Origin: Xiphophorus maculatus
Taxonomy: Eukaryota; Chordata; Actinopteri; Cyprinodontiformes; Poeciliidae
NCBI RefSeq assembly: GCF_002775205.1
Contig: NC_036443.1
Location: forward strand, 20,183,266-20,247,265
Direction: 5' to 3'
DNA: 64,000 nucleotides
Shown: one piece after another, positions 11,770 through 22,989 of the stretch
How positions within the stretch are numbered: the stretch's first letter is position 1
Layout of the letters: each line of letters starts with the position of its first letter
Notes under the pieces: model-generated
What the model saw: only the letters and a program-made list of their open reading frames with translations
What the model was told of the DNA's origin: nothing
Database searches by the model: none
Position numbers and translations under genes: made by a program

Positions 11770-12330
11770 GTTGTTCCAGTTGTTATAAAGCAAAGGCCAT
11801 GCAAAACAAATGGGGTGTTCGTGACTTTAAGGCGCTCAGAGTTTAAGCATTTTTCAAATTTCTGGATTAGTGAAACATAAAAACTGAATGCTGCTTTTTT
11901 ATGTTGTGTTCTGATTCTAAGGGTGTAGCATAGGACCAGAAGTCCACAAAGTTCTGGAAGGTTGATACAACAGCAGATCTTTAATGTATTTTGATGCTTA
12001 GCCATCTAGTGATTTATAAACAAACTGAAGTACTTTTTAAATATATTCTTGGATCTTCAGGGAGTCATTGTAAGGACTGGGGTGATGTGATCTCTTTTCC
12101 TAGTTTTAGTGAGAATGCGAGAGGCAGCGTTCTGGATCAGCCGCAGCTTTCTCACTGATTTTATGAACAGATCTGTGAAGACATTGTAGTAGTAATCAGT
12201 GTGACTGAAGATAAACACAAGGATGAATTTTTCCAGATCTTGCAGGGACATTACTCCTTTAATCATAGAAACGATCTTCAGGTGATAAAAGGTCAACCTT
12301 GTAATTGTCGACCTGTGTCAGCATCATAAT
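11770..12330 (-). mobile_element. degenerate L2-type LINE fragment
   Basis: The minus strand encodes FYHLKIVSMIKGVMSLQDLE, FIFSHTDYYYNVFTDL, LIQNAASRILTKTRKRDHITP and, in another frame, INLPELCGLLVLCYTLRIRT. These match, segment by segment, the better preserved LINE at 30.9-32.5 kb ([12 protein letters not shown].., [31 protein letters not shown]). Stops and frameshifts separate the pieces, so it is a dead copy. Confidence 0.8.
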
Positions 12331-12887
12331 GTGATGTTTTACTGAAGGGTTGACTGGTGCACATCATAAAACAGATCACATCACAAGGGAAAAACTGAAT
12401 TTGGATTAAAAAACCAAAACATAAACCAGTAAGTTAAAGCTTTGACAAAAAATGGGCAGTCCAAAACATGGCAGGATCCTGGATGGGGTGTGTGCGTGTG
12501 TGTGTTTTGTGCTTGTTAGACTCTTTTCCAGAACAGAGGATTATCTGTTATTATCCTCCAGCAGAGAGGGCTGCAAAATCCATACCTGTCTATAATAACC
12601 TCATTACCTACTGAGTTAAGGAACTGGTCTTGCCAATTGCCAATAAAAATCAAGAAGAAGAGTTAAAGAACTGTCAGGCACCTGCCTTTCTTGGTCTTTA
12701 TTTTCTAAACCCACAGTGTTACCTTTGAGGGGTTATTTGTTGTGAAAGTCAGTTTATGCTTTCTGTTATCCTACTCCAGTTTACTCCTTGTGATTTCTCC
12801 ACATCTCAGGTTGAATAAGACAGTTGGTTCCCTCACCAATCTCTTTGAGTCAGATCTCCTCACTCACTACATTGTCATCTACTACAG

Positions 12888-12922
12888 CTCCATCTTCCTC
12901 AAATAGATAGAGGAAGATGGAG
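12888..12922. repeat. 13-bp inverted repeat
   Basis: CTCCATCTTCCTC at 12888-12900 is mirrored by GAGGAAGATGGAG at 12910-12922 with a 9-nt loop. Confidence 0.8.
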
Positions 12923-13118
12923 TCTCTAATGCTCTCTGTTAAAAACCATCAAGATCTCTGTTTCACTTCCAGCAAAATCTGCTCTGAAATACAGACATTT
13001 GCCCACTCCTATATACCAGGGGTGCCCAAAGTCGGTCCTCAAGGGCCAGCATCCTGCATGTTTTAGTTCTCTCCCCAGTGGTAGTAACCTTTTCAGCATG
13101 TCAGTGTACTTCTTAGGT

Positions 13119-13344
13119 CACAGGTGTCAAACTCTGGTCCTCAAGGGCAGGTGTCCTGCAGTTTTTAGATGTGCCATAGGTACAAAACACTTGAATGAAA
13201 TGGCTTAATTACCTCCTCCTTGTGTAGATAAGATCTCCAGAACCTTGCTAATGACCTCATTATTCTATTCAGGCGTGGTGCAGCAGAGGCACATCTAAAT
13301 GTTGCAGGAGACAGACCCTTGAGAACTGGAGTTTGACACCCCTG
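13119..13344. mobile_element. hAT MITE inserted in the outer MITE (first)
   Basis: Termini CACAGGTGTCAAACTC and GAGTTTGACACCCCTG form imperfect terminal inverted repeats. Target duplications TCTTAGGT (13111-13118) and TCTTAGGC (13345-13352) are 8 bp with one mismatch, as expected for hAT insertion. Confidence 0.87.
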
Positions 13345-13407
13345 TCTTAGGCCTTCTAAAGACCCATCATTGGATCCAGGTGCATTAAACCAGGGAGAGA
13401 ACTAAAT

Positions 13408-13611
13408 TTAGTGTTTCCCAACCCTGATCCTCAAGGCACACTGCCCTGCATGTTTTAGGTATTTCCTTGCTTCAGTCCAGCTGATTTCAGTTGATGACTG
13501 ATTAACAGGCGTTTGTTGAACTGCAATCAGTTGAATCAAGCACATTAAAGCAGGGAAACCTCTAAAACATGAAGGACGTTGTGCCTTGAGGACCAGGGTC
13601 GGGAAACACTT
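13408..13611. mobile_element. hAT MITE inserted in the outer MITE (second)
   Basis: Termini TTAGTGTTTCCCAACCCTG and the inverse CAGGGTCGGGAAACACTT. Target duplications AACTAAAT (13400-13407) and AACTAAAC (13612-13619). The interrupted outer-element sequence rejoins correctly when this copy is removed. Confidence 0.87.
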
Positions 13612-13679
13612 AACTAAACATGCAGGATGCCGGCCCTCGAGGACTGACTTTGGGCACCCCTGCCATATACCACCACGTT

Positions 13680-15500
13680 TTGGCACACTTTATAACTCTC
13701 CTCTCCACCTCAGGAACCCATTCCTCTGAAATCCCCCCTTAAGGATTCATCACCACATTACCCTCCCCATTTCTAGCTATCCCTCTATTCATCAAAATGC
13801 CACCAACTTCTGAACCAAGACTTCCTTAATCATATGTGTCCAATTCATTTTAGTAAACACGTTAGATTCTGAGTCATGCATGTGGGTCAGGAAATTATCC
13901 AGCAACATGTCACATTTACCATAATGGCTAAATGGAAATAAAGTCAATGTTTGTGAGTCAGCCAGGAGCCCTCCAACTGTTAAAATGGGAAAAGGTATAA
14001 GAAACAAATCAAAGCAGTGTGTGGAAGGATGAATAAAGCTTTTGATCAGACTGGTACAGCGTGAAGCCAGTGCTACAAAATATAAAGAAATTGTATGCAA
14101 TTTTTGGAATTTAAAGAAAGTAGACCAATATTCCCTAAAAAATAATTTTCTTATTACTTCACCATTTAGCAAACTGACCAAATTTCTGTATTTCTAATTG
14201 GCCTAAAACAAGAAACGTCTGTCCTGAGTTAATGCCAGCATGAACAAAAGTGTGATTTTTCTTTTTTACATATTATATGTCGATATTTGGTTTTAAATGT
14301 ATGACAGCCAGCACTGAAATGCTGTAGTGTGGACACAACTACAACAAGATGAGGATAAATCACAGAAGGAACGTGATTTATCCTCCAGCTACTCAGGATG
14401 AATTTAGGACCCTTTTCAAACATGGACCACCGCTGACCTGCTCATGTGAAAACATTTCAACTCTTCAAAGCCAACCTAAAGCACAAACATTTGTAAGGGT
14501 TAGAGCATAAACTCGAGGTGTTTCCACCAAATGTAAATGTCAAACATACACTTTCCTATGCAGAATAATATTCTCTTAAATTACTGCCAATGCCAAGTTC
14601 TCAGTGAAGCGTGTTATATACATGTCCTTGGTTATTTGTTTAATCAATCCTCATTGATTTTCCACTTTTTTCCCCTCAATTTACACAAGTTAAGTGCTCC
14701 TTTGGGTAATAACACATATGGGCTAGAGACTTCCCCCAGGAGATCAGATTAACTCACGGGTGTGAAGTTGTTTCTCTCTGATTTATTATGTTGAAAGAAA
14801 AGATGGTGAATTGGGCTTCCTTGTGCAAATAACGGACTCTGATGTTGTAAAAAAGTAGGATTGTTTTAATATCTGAAAGCCCAGTTCGAATCAGTAATAT
14901 TTCAAATTATTTTGATTAACCTAGTTTTAATTTTGTTGTAAAAATATATGTTGAATGCTAACTTATCTATTCTTATGTCAAATGAATTTGCAATGCAAAA
15001 AACTATTGTACATAAGAACCATTCTTTAATTTCTAAATCCTGATTTTAGACTTTAATAAGACTCAAAAGAATAAAAGTTAAAAACATAATAAAGTAATGA
15101 TGGATGCTTCAAACTGTTCATCTGAAATATTCCTTAGTTAAATGCATGGGATAAAAAACATTGCTCTTATCTCTAAACAACTCTGTTTTTGTTTTTGTTT
15201 TCAGTATTACACACTGGTTTTAAAATCTACTTTTATTAATTAATACCTAAACATATATAATGAGAGTCATTAAAAAGCTCTTTTAAGTAGTAGATAACAT
15301 CCACCTGAAAGTCACTAAATGAGGTTTTTTTTTTATTCTTTATGTATTAATTTCTTTCTAACAACAAATCCACACAATGATAATTGAATTGCGATTGTAA
15401 AAAGAAAAACATTTTAGTGTTATGTGTGCAAAGGGAGCAGAACAGTGCATCTTGAGAAAAGGTGGGAGGTCTTTAAGAAGGTTGTCTGTCAGCTGAAACA
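13680..15500. other. intergenic, csf1 5' flank
   Basis: AT-rich. Open frames at 13792-14181 (-) and 14229-14423 (-) show no family resemblance. The csf1 promoter should lie near the right edge, but no TATA box is convincing. Confidence 0.4.
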
Positions 15501-15703
15501 GTCAGTCTCAGTTTGAACTCACTCAAAGGAGAAGGAGCACATCAGGCAAAGCTTTGAAGACCAGCGCCACATGAAGAAGTGCCAGATTTACTTAAGAAGA
15601 AATTCCTTTCTGTGGAGTGGAAGTGGATATATGAGAAAGATCTGTCTGCTTCAATGTGTGTGACAGAGGAGTTTGGTGTTTTCCATTGCCAAACACGTAC
15701 CAG

Positions 15704-18372
15704 ATGACCATCCCTGTGTCAACAGTGAGTCAGAGCAAAGCTAAGGTAGGTGAGAACTTTTTACTAATCAGTTATATGGTTAAAAAAGAAAAGAAAAATG
15801 TCTGCTGCTTCGTAATCATCTATCTAAAGTACTCGGCGCTTGATTGTGCAGTTAACCGACGTAAATGTATTTTAATACCACATAGAGACATGTGGTATTA
15901 ACATCAACAAATCATGTGATAAGTTATATTTGCATCATGTGCCACCACATTTGCCACACACCAGTCACATTTATGGTTCTATTAGATTATATTAATTAGA
16001 TTATGTATCATCATCAGTCATTAACTGGGCTTCAAATAATAGTGGGGCAAGACAGGATTTATGCTCACATTACCAGTTCTGTTATAAGGGAATTGTTCTT
16101 TTGACTTGTCTGCTTCAGATGTCAAGGTGAATTATTTTACTATTGTTTTAGAGCAAAAACTTTGTTCGCATGAGGCTTTCCCTTTTCTTTTTGCCTTTTT
16201 GTATTATAGCATGAAATCAATGTAGAAGGCAGCTCTGCGTTGCATCAAGAACAGAAAAAAACATTAAAGCAATTCCTCTCATTTCTGCAGCTTTCAAAGA
16301 AAGTCTTTTGTTTCCTGATTAATGTCAGAAGTTGCACATAAAGCAAACCCTGTCTCATTTCAGTGCTCTTTTCACATCTATATTGAGGTGTGGCATAATT
16401 ATCCTGTTGAAAAACTATCTCAACAACTTACATTAATGGCCACTTTTAAAAACAACCGAGTATAACTGAGTATAGATTTTATTTTATTTTTTTTCTGAGG
16501 TGGAACGAATGACGCCAAAACTGTGTTTAAGTCCATCCAGAGTTTAAGTACATCTGGAGCCCATTTCACTGTTACGGATTCCAAAAAAATATGACCATTA
16601 CTCAGATTTATCTCTAAGTTCTCTCAAGGTCAGACTCAAGCATCAGGTACTTCTGCCCAGATCTAATCTCAATGTGCACCCAATTTAACGAGCAGTGGAG
16701 ATGCTTTTTTATTTTGACTTTCTCTGAGCAGCTCCTCTCCTCTGTGCTGCTGTTGAAAGGCAAGAACTGGTCCCATTCCAGTTGTGAAAAGTGTTGCAGC
16801 AGTAGAAATTCCACTGAAGTTTGCTCTAATATTTTTTTCTTCATGTAAAATGATTTACAAGTCAAGTGAAAGTCAACGAGGGGGAGTGGGAAAATAAGTG
16901 AGGGAAAACAGCAGACCGCACAAGATTTTATTGAGCAATTTCACCATTTAAATTGTAGGTGTTTAATGCTCGTCTTTAGAATACAGAAGCTCAGAATGAG
17001 TGATTGAGTGAAACTAAACTCAGTTTTACAAGCTCTGGATTTGAACTGAATTGAGGATAATCTTCAGTTTTGTCAGTTGCAGGTAAAGTGCCTGTGTGTG
17101 CTTATGTTCCTGAGTTTCCCTCTGTCAATGGCAGAGGTACCCGGTCCATGCAGACACTCAATCACTAGAGAACACCTGCTGGTAGTCAGGCAACTGGTAG
17201 GTGTTAAAACAACATCAAACAGATCAGATCAAATATCTCCGGCTGAAATCCTCCCGCTGTTATTTCTACAGATGGACAACCAGTTGAGAAGTGGGTGTTC
17301 AATAACCTACACATTCATAGAACAGAGAACTCTGGTAAGACAACATTTGTCCAAAGGAGATGGTTTTGTACAAAAAGTGAACTTAAAAAACAATAATAAA
17401 ATAAAAGAACACCTCTAAAACTGCTGATTTTCTTTTCCTTCCTTGCAGAGCAAATGTTGCTTTGTGAAAGCTGCTTTACCCTGGACACTGGAGCTGCTAA
17501 CCGCCCATTTCAAGTACAGTCGGGGCTCAATAAATGATGGCTATGTTCAGTCCCTGAGGGCGCTTATCCTCAACATGTATTCGCAGAGATGCGTGCCTCA
17601 GATTAATGAAGAGGTGGAGGTGAATGTATGCTTCTGAATGAAGATAAATTTAAATAAATATTGTGAGAGCTGTCCAAGCTCTCTGAAAGATCATTCCTGC
17701 TCTGTCAGAAAGAAAGAAAAAAAAAGGTTTGTTTCTCGTAATGTGCCGCAGGATAAGCCAGAGAGCTTTGAGATGGTCTACCGAGGGTCTCCGTTGGAAG
17801 CTTTGCAGAGAGTTTCAGAGGTGTTGTCTGTTTACTGGGATCTGGTGACAACCAGTGACTCACCGGTTGACTGGAGATGCCAGCAGGAATACTCAGAAAG
17901 CTTTGGCTCCTCGACAGAGCTACCCACAGTGTCAACCGCTCAATATTTTACAGGTGTGAAACTCAAACTTCTGGAATGTTGTGATGAATAATGCAGATGT
18001 CTGGGAAGGCTGTGATCACAGATCCTGTGAACATTTCCACAGACAGTTATGATTGGAACTCAGCGAAGACTTCGCAGAAAAAAACAGTCAGGGATGTGTA
18101 CAAGTTTGGCTTCATCATTGCATCCATCAGCGGGGGACTGGTGCTCATTCTTACGCTCTACTGTCTCATCGTCCACAAGGTATCAGTATGTTTCTTGTGA
18201 ACTTCAGAATTCACATGTGCACTATTAAAGCTTGCCAGTGCATTTCATTGCTATTGTTAAAAAAAACAAAACAGCTATTGGCAGGTTGGTTACCCTTACT
18301 GTGGTTTTACTTTGTGCATAAAAGTGAGACCTACTTCATTTCTCATAGGAAAGCAGGGGAGAGGCTGACTGA
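15704..18372 (+). CDS. csf1: macrophage colony-stimulating factor 1, short fish form
   Basis: Csf1 is the dimeric four-helix cytokine ligand of the Csf1r kinase, controlling macrophages and, in fish, pigment cells. Exons: 15704-15745, 17083-17196, 17272-17334, 17449-17619, 17752-17953 and 18022-18179, with a tentative final exon 18349-18372. All junctions are GT/AG with compatible phases; the start is the ATG giving MTIPVSTVSQSKAK, joined to a hydrophobic signal segment (LCVLMFLSFPLSMAEV). The mature protein starts VPGPCRHSITREHLL, keeps GCSITYTFIEQ and CCFVKAALPW, and has a transmembrane helix (KFGFIIASISGGLVLILTLY) near the C-terminus. The long mucin-like spacer of mammalian CSF1 is absent, giving about 257 aa. 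This fits the short teleost paralogue (csf1b/MCSF2), but the a/b assignment is inference. The 5'UTR probably begins near 15500. Confidence 0.85.
15872..15901. repeat. 12-bp hairpin in csf1 intron 1
   Basis: TTAATACCACAT (15872-15883) and ATGTGGTATTAA (15890-15901) are exact reverse complements with a 6-nt loop. Confidence 0.85.
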
Positions 18373-18548
18373 ACATTTTGAGCAAAAAATCACCAAAGGC
18401 AGATGTGTGTAATTATGCTCCTTCTCCCTAATAGTTTGTATGAGTTGAACAATTCTCATTAGTTTCCAATTTTGTTGCTTTCTCAGCTCTTGAAATCCTT
18501 TCAAAGACATATAAGGAAAGTAGGCTTATTATTGGAGTTTCAGGATCT

Positions 18549-18554
18549 AATAAA
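18549..18554 (+). terminator. candidate poly(A) signal of csf1
   Basis: AATAAA about 180 bases after the proposed final stop. The assignment depends on where the csf1 transcript really ends. Confidence 0.4.
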
Positions 18555-19858
18555 GTACAAGTTGTTAAAAAGAACAGGCTGCAGATTAACCCTTTGACAT
18601 CCCAACTCAAGAAATAATCATCAGAAAATTCTATGCTTTACAGATTGATCTCTATTCTTTTGACAAAATATGAATCTGAAAATTGATATTGATGTATTAT
18701 TAAGTTTGTTCTTAATTCATTATGAGAAATTGAAATTGTGAAATTGAAAATGTGAAATTGAAATGATGCTACATTTTATATATATTATGTGAGGTTGTAT
18801 CACAACTGATAAACATGGTTTTGCCACAATATTTTTTTTTTTTTTTGTCAAAGGAACCCCGATTTCTGTTTTGATATTTGTGATTCACCTTCTAATTTTA
18901 CTTCTTTACATCTCTAAAATTGATTAGAAACAATGTTGACCATTTAGTCATCTTGAACTTTTAAACAAACATGGATTTTGTCTCCTCCTTCTGTCCCTTT
19001 GTTCCCTTCTAAGGCTACAATTGTTTTTTTTCCTGGTTGTGAATGTTCAGGGTAGTTAGCATAGCCACCAATAACCTCAGATAGATGATTTTCCTGTAAC
19101 GGTAAGTTGTTTCAACGCCATTTGCACATTTAGCAGTGAGTACATGAAATTGAGGCTTTGTCCACAGGTAGCCAGATAAACCAAATCGATTTTTATGCAA
19201 TGTGGCCTTTCGTCCACATGTAACATTCATTTACAAAAAAAAAAAAAGATTGATAATAAAACCTCTGATCTGAGTGAAAATTTCCAAGTTCTCATTTTTT
19301 GCATATTACGTGTGGACATTGGAAACCGGAGATTTAACAGTCTGCAAAAAATAATGCTGCACTTGCGTCACATATGTGACTGTTGTTACTGTTTGGCCAT
19401 GCAGTGGAGGAAAGATGACTGCATTCAGAGAGGTGCTGATTTTTACATTTGTTCATGCACTTTATCTTGTTTTTTTGTAAGCCCAACTGCTCCATTATGT
19501 TAAGTTGCAATTGCAAAGAAGAAAAAGCACTACAATCCCAATAGGGGCACAATGCTGTTCAACCTCAAAACGCATTCACATACACGCTGTGACATGATTT
19601 CCAGTCGACTTTTTCTTGTGTTTTGTTAACTTTGTATTCTAGCTCAGTATTTAAAAGTAGTACAACCTCTCTGCCTGTCAGCACAAATGAATCTCCTGGA
19701 GCCATGTTTAATTCCTAACAGGAAGTTGTGGTTGTTTTGAAGGATTGTGATTGGCAGACAGGTTTTGGCTTTGACCTGCACCGTCCCTTATGGTTTTGGC
19801 ATGTTTAAAACAATGCTCAGTCGTGTAATTCAGTGGGTTCTTGAGGATGAACACTTTT

Positions 19859-19918
19859 CTTAAATCGATCAGGTGTGGAAGAAATTATCTTAAATCGATC
19901 AGGTGTGGAAGAAATTAT
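19859..19918. repeat. exact tandem duplication of a 30-bp unit
   Basis: Copies 19859-19888 and 19889-19918 are identical, implying a recent slippage or duplication event. Confidence 0.9.
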
Positions 19919-20071
19919 TTCATAGAAATTAATATCTCTGCTACTTTATTTTAAAACAACCCAGCTATGTGACAGTGTTAAGACTTTCCTCCTAGATTGG
20001 TTGTTTTTGGTCAGGAGCTATGCATTTCTTTGGAAGGCAATAGTAGCTCAGGGAGGAGGTTAATTATTTTC

Positions 20072-20172
20072 ACACATTATCTATCCCATAACGAACTGCC
20101 ACAGCATGGTGACAATTTTAGCAAACATGTAAAAAACATATTCTTTATAAAAGTTACATACTGAAGCTGAAA
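20072..20172 (-). repeat. dispersed repeat, partner of 56541-56640
   Basis: The minus strand carries TTTTATAAAGAATATG and a T-run, then TTTGCTAAAATTGTCACCATG. It matches the block at 56541-56640 at most positions, with both copies sharing the ...GCTGCAGTA(C/T)GTAACTTTT-like start seen in many fish MITEs. Confidence 0.65.
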
Positions 20173-21182
20173 TTCTGTTAACCTACGCAAACCTATACAG
20201 TCGCACATGATTTTGCTTCTTTGGAGCAACAACAACTTCACACAGGACAGAATATCCTTCCATAAAAAAGGAAAAATTCTAACCAAAACAAGAAAAAGTA
20301 CAAGTCGATCATTTTGTATAGTTGCTGATGCTGCTTTTTTTGTTTATTAACTAAATAAAATGTCATTGATGATGTAGAGAAACCACTGAGCCATATAATT
20401 GTATATTGGAGAGCGCTAGCATAGTGGAGGAAAGTAATTGGCATTAAGGGTCCGATTCTGGGCCAGAGCTTTGATTAGTTCTAGAAAGTTCTTGAGTACA
20501 ACAGGCATTTTGTTGCATGTTTTGGTTGGCATGGACTCAAAATGACTAAAGTATTTGCCCCCTCACAGATTAATCTTGTTTTTTGCTTTGTTTTACTTAC
20601 ATGTTACAGAAAATCAAACAAATATAAGTACCAGAGAAAGATAACCTGAGTTAAAAAAAGACTTTTTAGATAGTTGTTTAATTTACTAAGGGAAAACTGC
20701 TAATTAAACCAACTTTTTTTTTTTTTTTTGCCTTTGTTAAATCATTAATTAACTGACATTAACCACTGTTTGGACTACAGTATCACTAGTCACAACAAGC
20801 TCTGATTACAGTCGGACCTAAAATCAAGAAATTCAATTAATAGAAACCATGTGACACCATGAAGTAGGCTAAAATATCTCAAAATTCAACACATCATTCC
20901 TGATCTAAACAAATTTGAGAACCAATGACGAGCAAAGACATTTGTCAGTCTGGAAATTGTTATAAAACATTTCTGAGGCTTTGAGACTGCAGTAAACCAC
21001 AGTAAAGACTTTATGCAAAAAAATATATGCATATATAAAAAAACAAAATATGGAACAATGGTGAACTCTTTATGGTGTGGCTGGGCTAAAACCAATCCAA
21101 GATTGCTTGCAGAACTCATCCAGAAAGTCACAAAAGGAAAAAAAACCCAACATCCTCAGATTTCAGGGCTTCACTTGTCTCA

Positions 21183-21217
21183 TGAATCATGAACATAAGG
21201 TTTATGTTCATGATTCA
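21183..21217. repeat. 16-bp perfect hairpin
   Basis: TGAATCATGAACATAA (21183-21198) pairs exactly with TTATGTTCATGATTCA (21202-21217), leaving a 3-nt loop. Confidence 0.88.
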
Positions 21218-22807
21218 ACAATGAAATAGAAATAGCATTTAAGGGGTTAACAAATGACATCATCCTGCTAAAAGCGCTTTTTTATTACTCAGGTTATCTT
21301 CACTTGCAATTAAAAGTAGTTTGAGAATCTGAAACATTTAACCATGACAACAAGCATAAAACAAAGGAAGTTGTGGGTGAGAATAATGTTCTCACGTCTC
21401 TCTAATTTTTGAAAACAGCATGTCTGTGTAACCAACAATGATGCTTACATCAATCTCATTCTGTGATATCGACCTGTTCTTTATGAGCACACACATGGAT
21501 TTGACTGCTGTACTTAACTCTGGAGAATTACCAAACATCGATTTCGGTTTTTCACCCAACAACTGCCATGCTCCTTTCAATAAAATCAGAGAACAATCTT
21601 CCTGAAGGTGATGATGAAAAACAGGATAAAAGTACACCCCAGAAATCCCATAAGGTGTTTTGAAAAACCAAAACCTGTCAACCTCTTGACCTATCAATCC
21701 TGTTTGATCTTTACACTAACCGTGCGCTTTGAGCTTTGCATGTACAAAAAAGGATGGTTTTAATCTTGTGTTCATATTACAGCATGCTGTGATCTAAAAA
21801 AGTATGCACCTGAGTCGTAACTTTGTGGTTGTAACAATGCATTCTATCTATAGTATCTGCAGGTTACCTGGTTTTCCTCTGTGAGGTCAGCATCAACCCC
21901 TACAGAAAATTTTAAAATACTTCCTCCCTCTCACTTCTTGCTGTAATTTTGCTGTCTTGACCCAGACAATAATAATTGTTGACGTACTTTTAATTTTAGC
22001 AGTGATATTTTCTGAGGATTTGTGGCTGTTTTTGAGTATCCTCACAAAAGGCCTATTGTTTTCATAGTAAAAGCCCCATTATGCGATAAAATGATGTAAA
22101 GATATTGATAGAAATACCTAACAGCATTCCTGTGGTCCTTTACAAGCTGAAGGGAACAGAGCAAGACAGTGGATTGAGATAAAATAGAACCGCTCAAATG
22201 AAAATGCTTCCGTCCTCCTTTCAAGTTGTTATAGGGGTTGACAAATAGATGTTGTATTTTAGAAGAAACATTTCCTTCTTTCCCTCATTTGTAGAGTTTA
22301 TAACAGTCCAGCAGAGTTTTGTGGGATGGTGAAAAAAACAGATAAATAGCTCTGCCATCATCATCTCAGACATTTATCAATACACTCTTGAGTGTTTTTG
22401 ACTTGATTTCCTTCCCTCACTACTGCATTTAGATGAGTTCATGCTCTAACTGACATGGTTTGGCATGCTCTCTTTTTGAAACAGTTTCAATTATGCTTAA
22501 TGGATTTGCTTTTGTTTTTCCTGTCTAAAAGGATTAGCAACATTAACCACTATTTGTGGAAAGGAATTTGCGCTATGCCGACAAATATGACTGAATACTA
22601 ACAGGATGATTCTCTAGTGAGGGAAGGGATGGGAACAGTCTCTTCAAGCCATGATTTGATTGACTCATTGACTGAGCCCTAAAGTGCCATGTACGCAGTG
22701 CAGATGGCATGAGAAAGCATGTGGGACTCATTTCTCTTCTGGGAAGTATCAATTGTTCAAATTCATTGCTTGAAGTGGCGTGGCATACCATAGAGGAGTG
22801 AGCAATA

Positions 22808-22905
22808 TTAGACTTAGACTTAGACTGACTTTATTGTCATTTTACATGCACAAGGTGTATACAGAACGAAATTTCGTTGCATACGGCTCAAGACAATGTG
22901 CACAT
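22808..22905. repeat. fish dispersed repeat fragment
   Basis: The run GACTTAGACTTAGACTGAC followed by TTTATTGTCATTTTACATGC and ACGAAATTTCGTTGCA is familiar from many teleost intergenic regions. I do not assign a class. Confidence 0.5.
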
Positions 22906-22989
22906 AATAGTGGTGTTAAAATTATGATTATTATGAGGCTCTCAGGGACCTACTGTTTTTCTGCATGTACATTACACTAATTTACTCTA

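Larger units (their letters stand above)
13017..13662. mobile_element. hAT MITE (outer element of a nest)
   Basis: The ends are CAGGGGTGCCCAAAGTC and its inverse GACTTTGGGCACCCCTG. The flanking 8-bp target duplications (CTATATAC at 13009-13016, CCATATAC at 13663-13670) differ at one base. Without the two later insertions the element is about 200 bp. It has no coding capacity and must be mobilised in trans by a hAT transposase. Confidence 0.88.
18700..22790. other. intergenic, mainly unannotated AT-rich DNA
   Basis: No credible coding exons. It contains a 30-bp tandem duplication, a MITE fragment and a 16-bp hairpin (listed separately) and T-runs at about 18831-18846 and 20711-20728. Confidence 0.4.

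Noticed and set aside
18053..18412. 119-codon plus-strand ORF over the csf1 transmembrane exon
   Set aside because: It is the wrong frame of the csf1 exon; the transmembrane frame is supported by splice phase and hydrophobicity.
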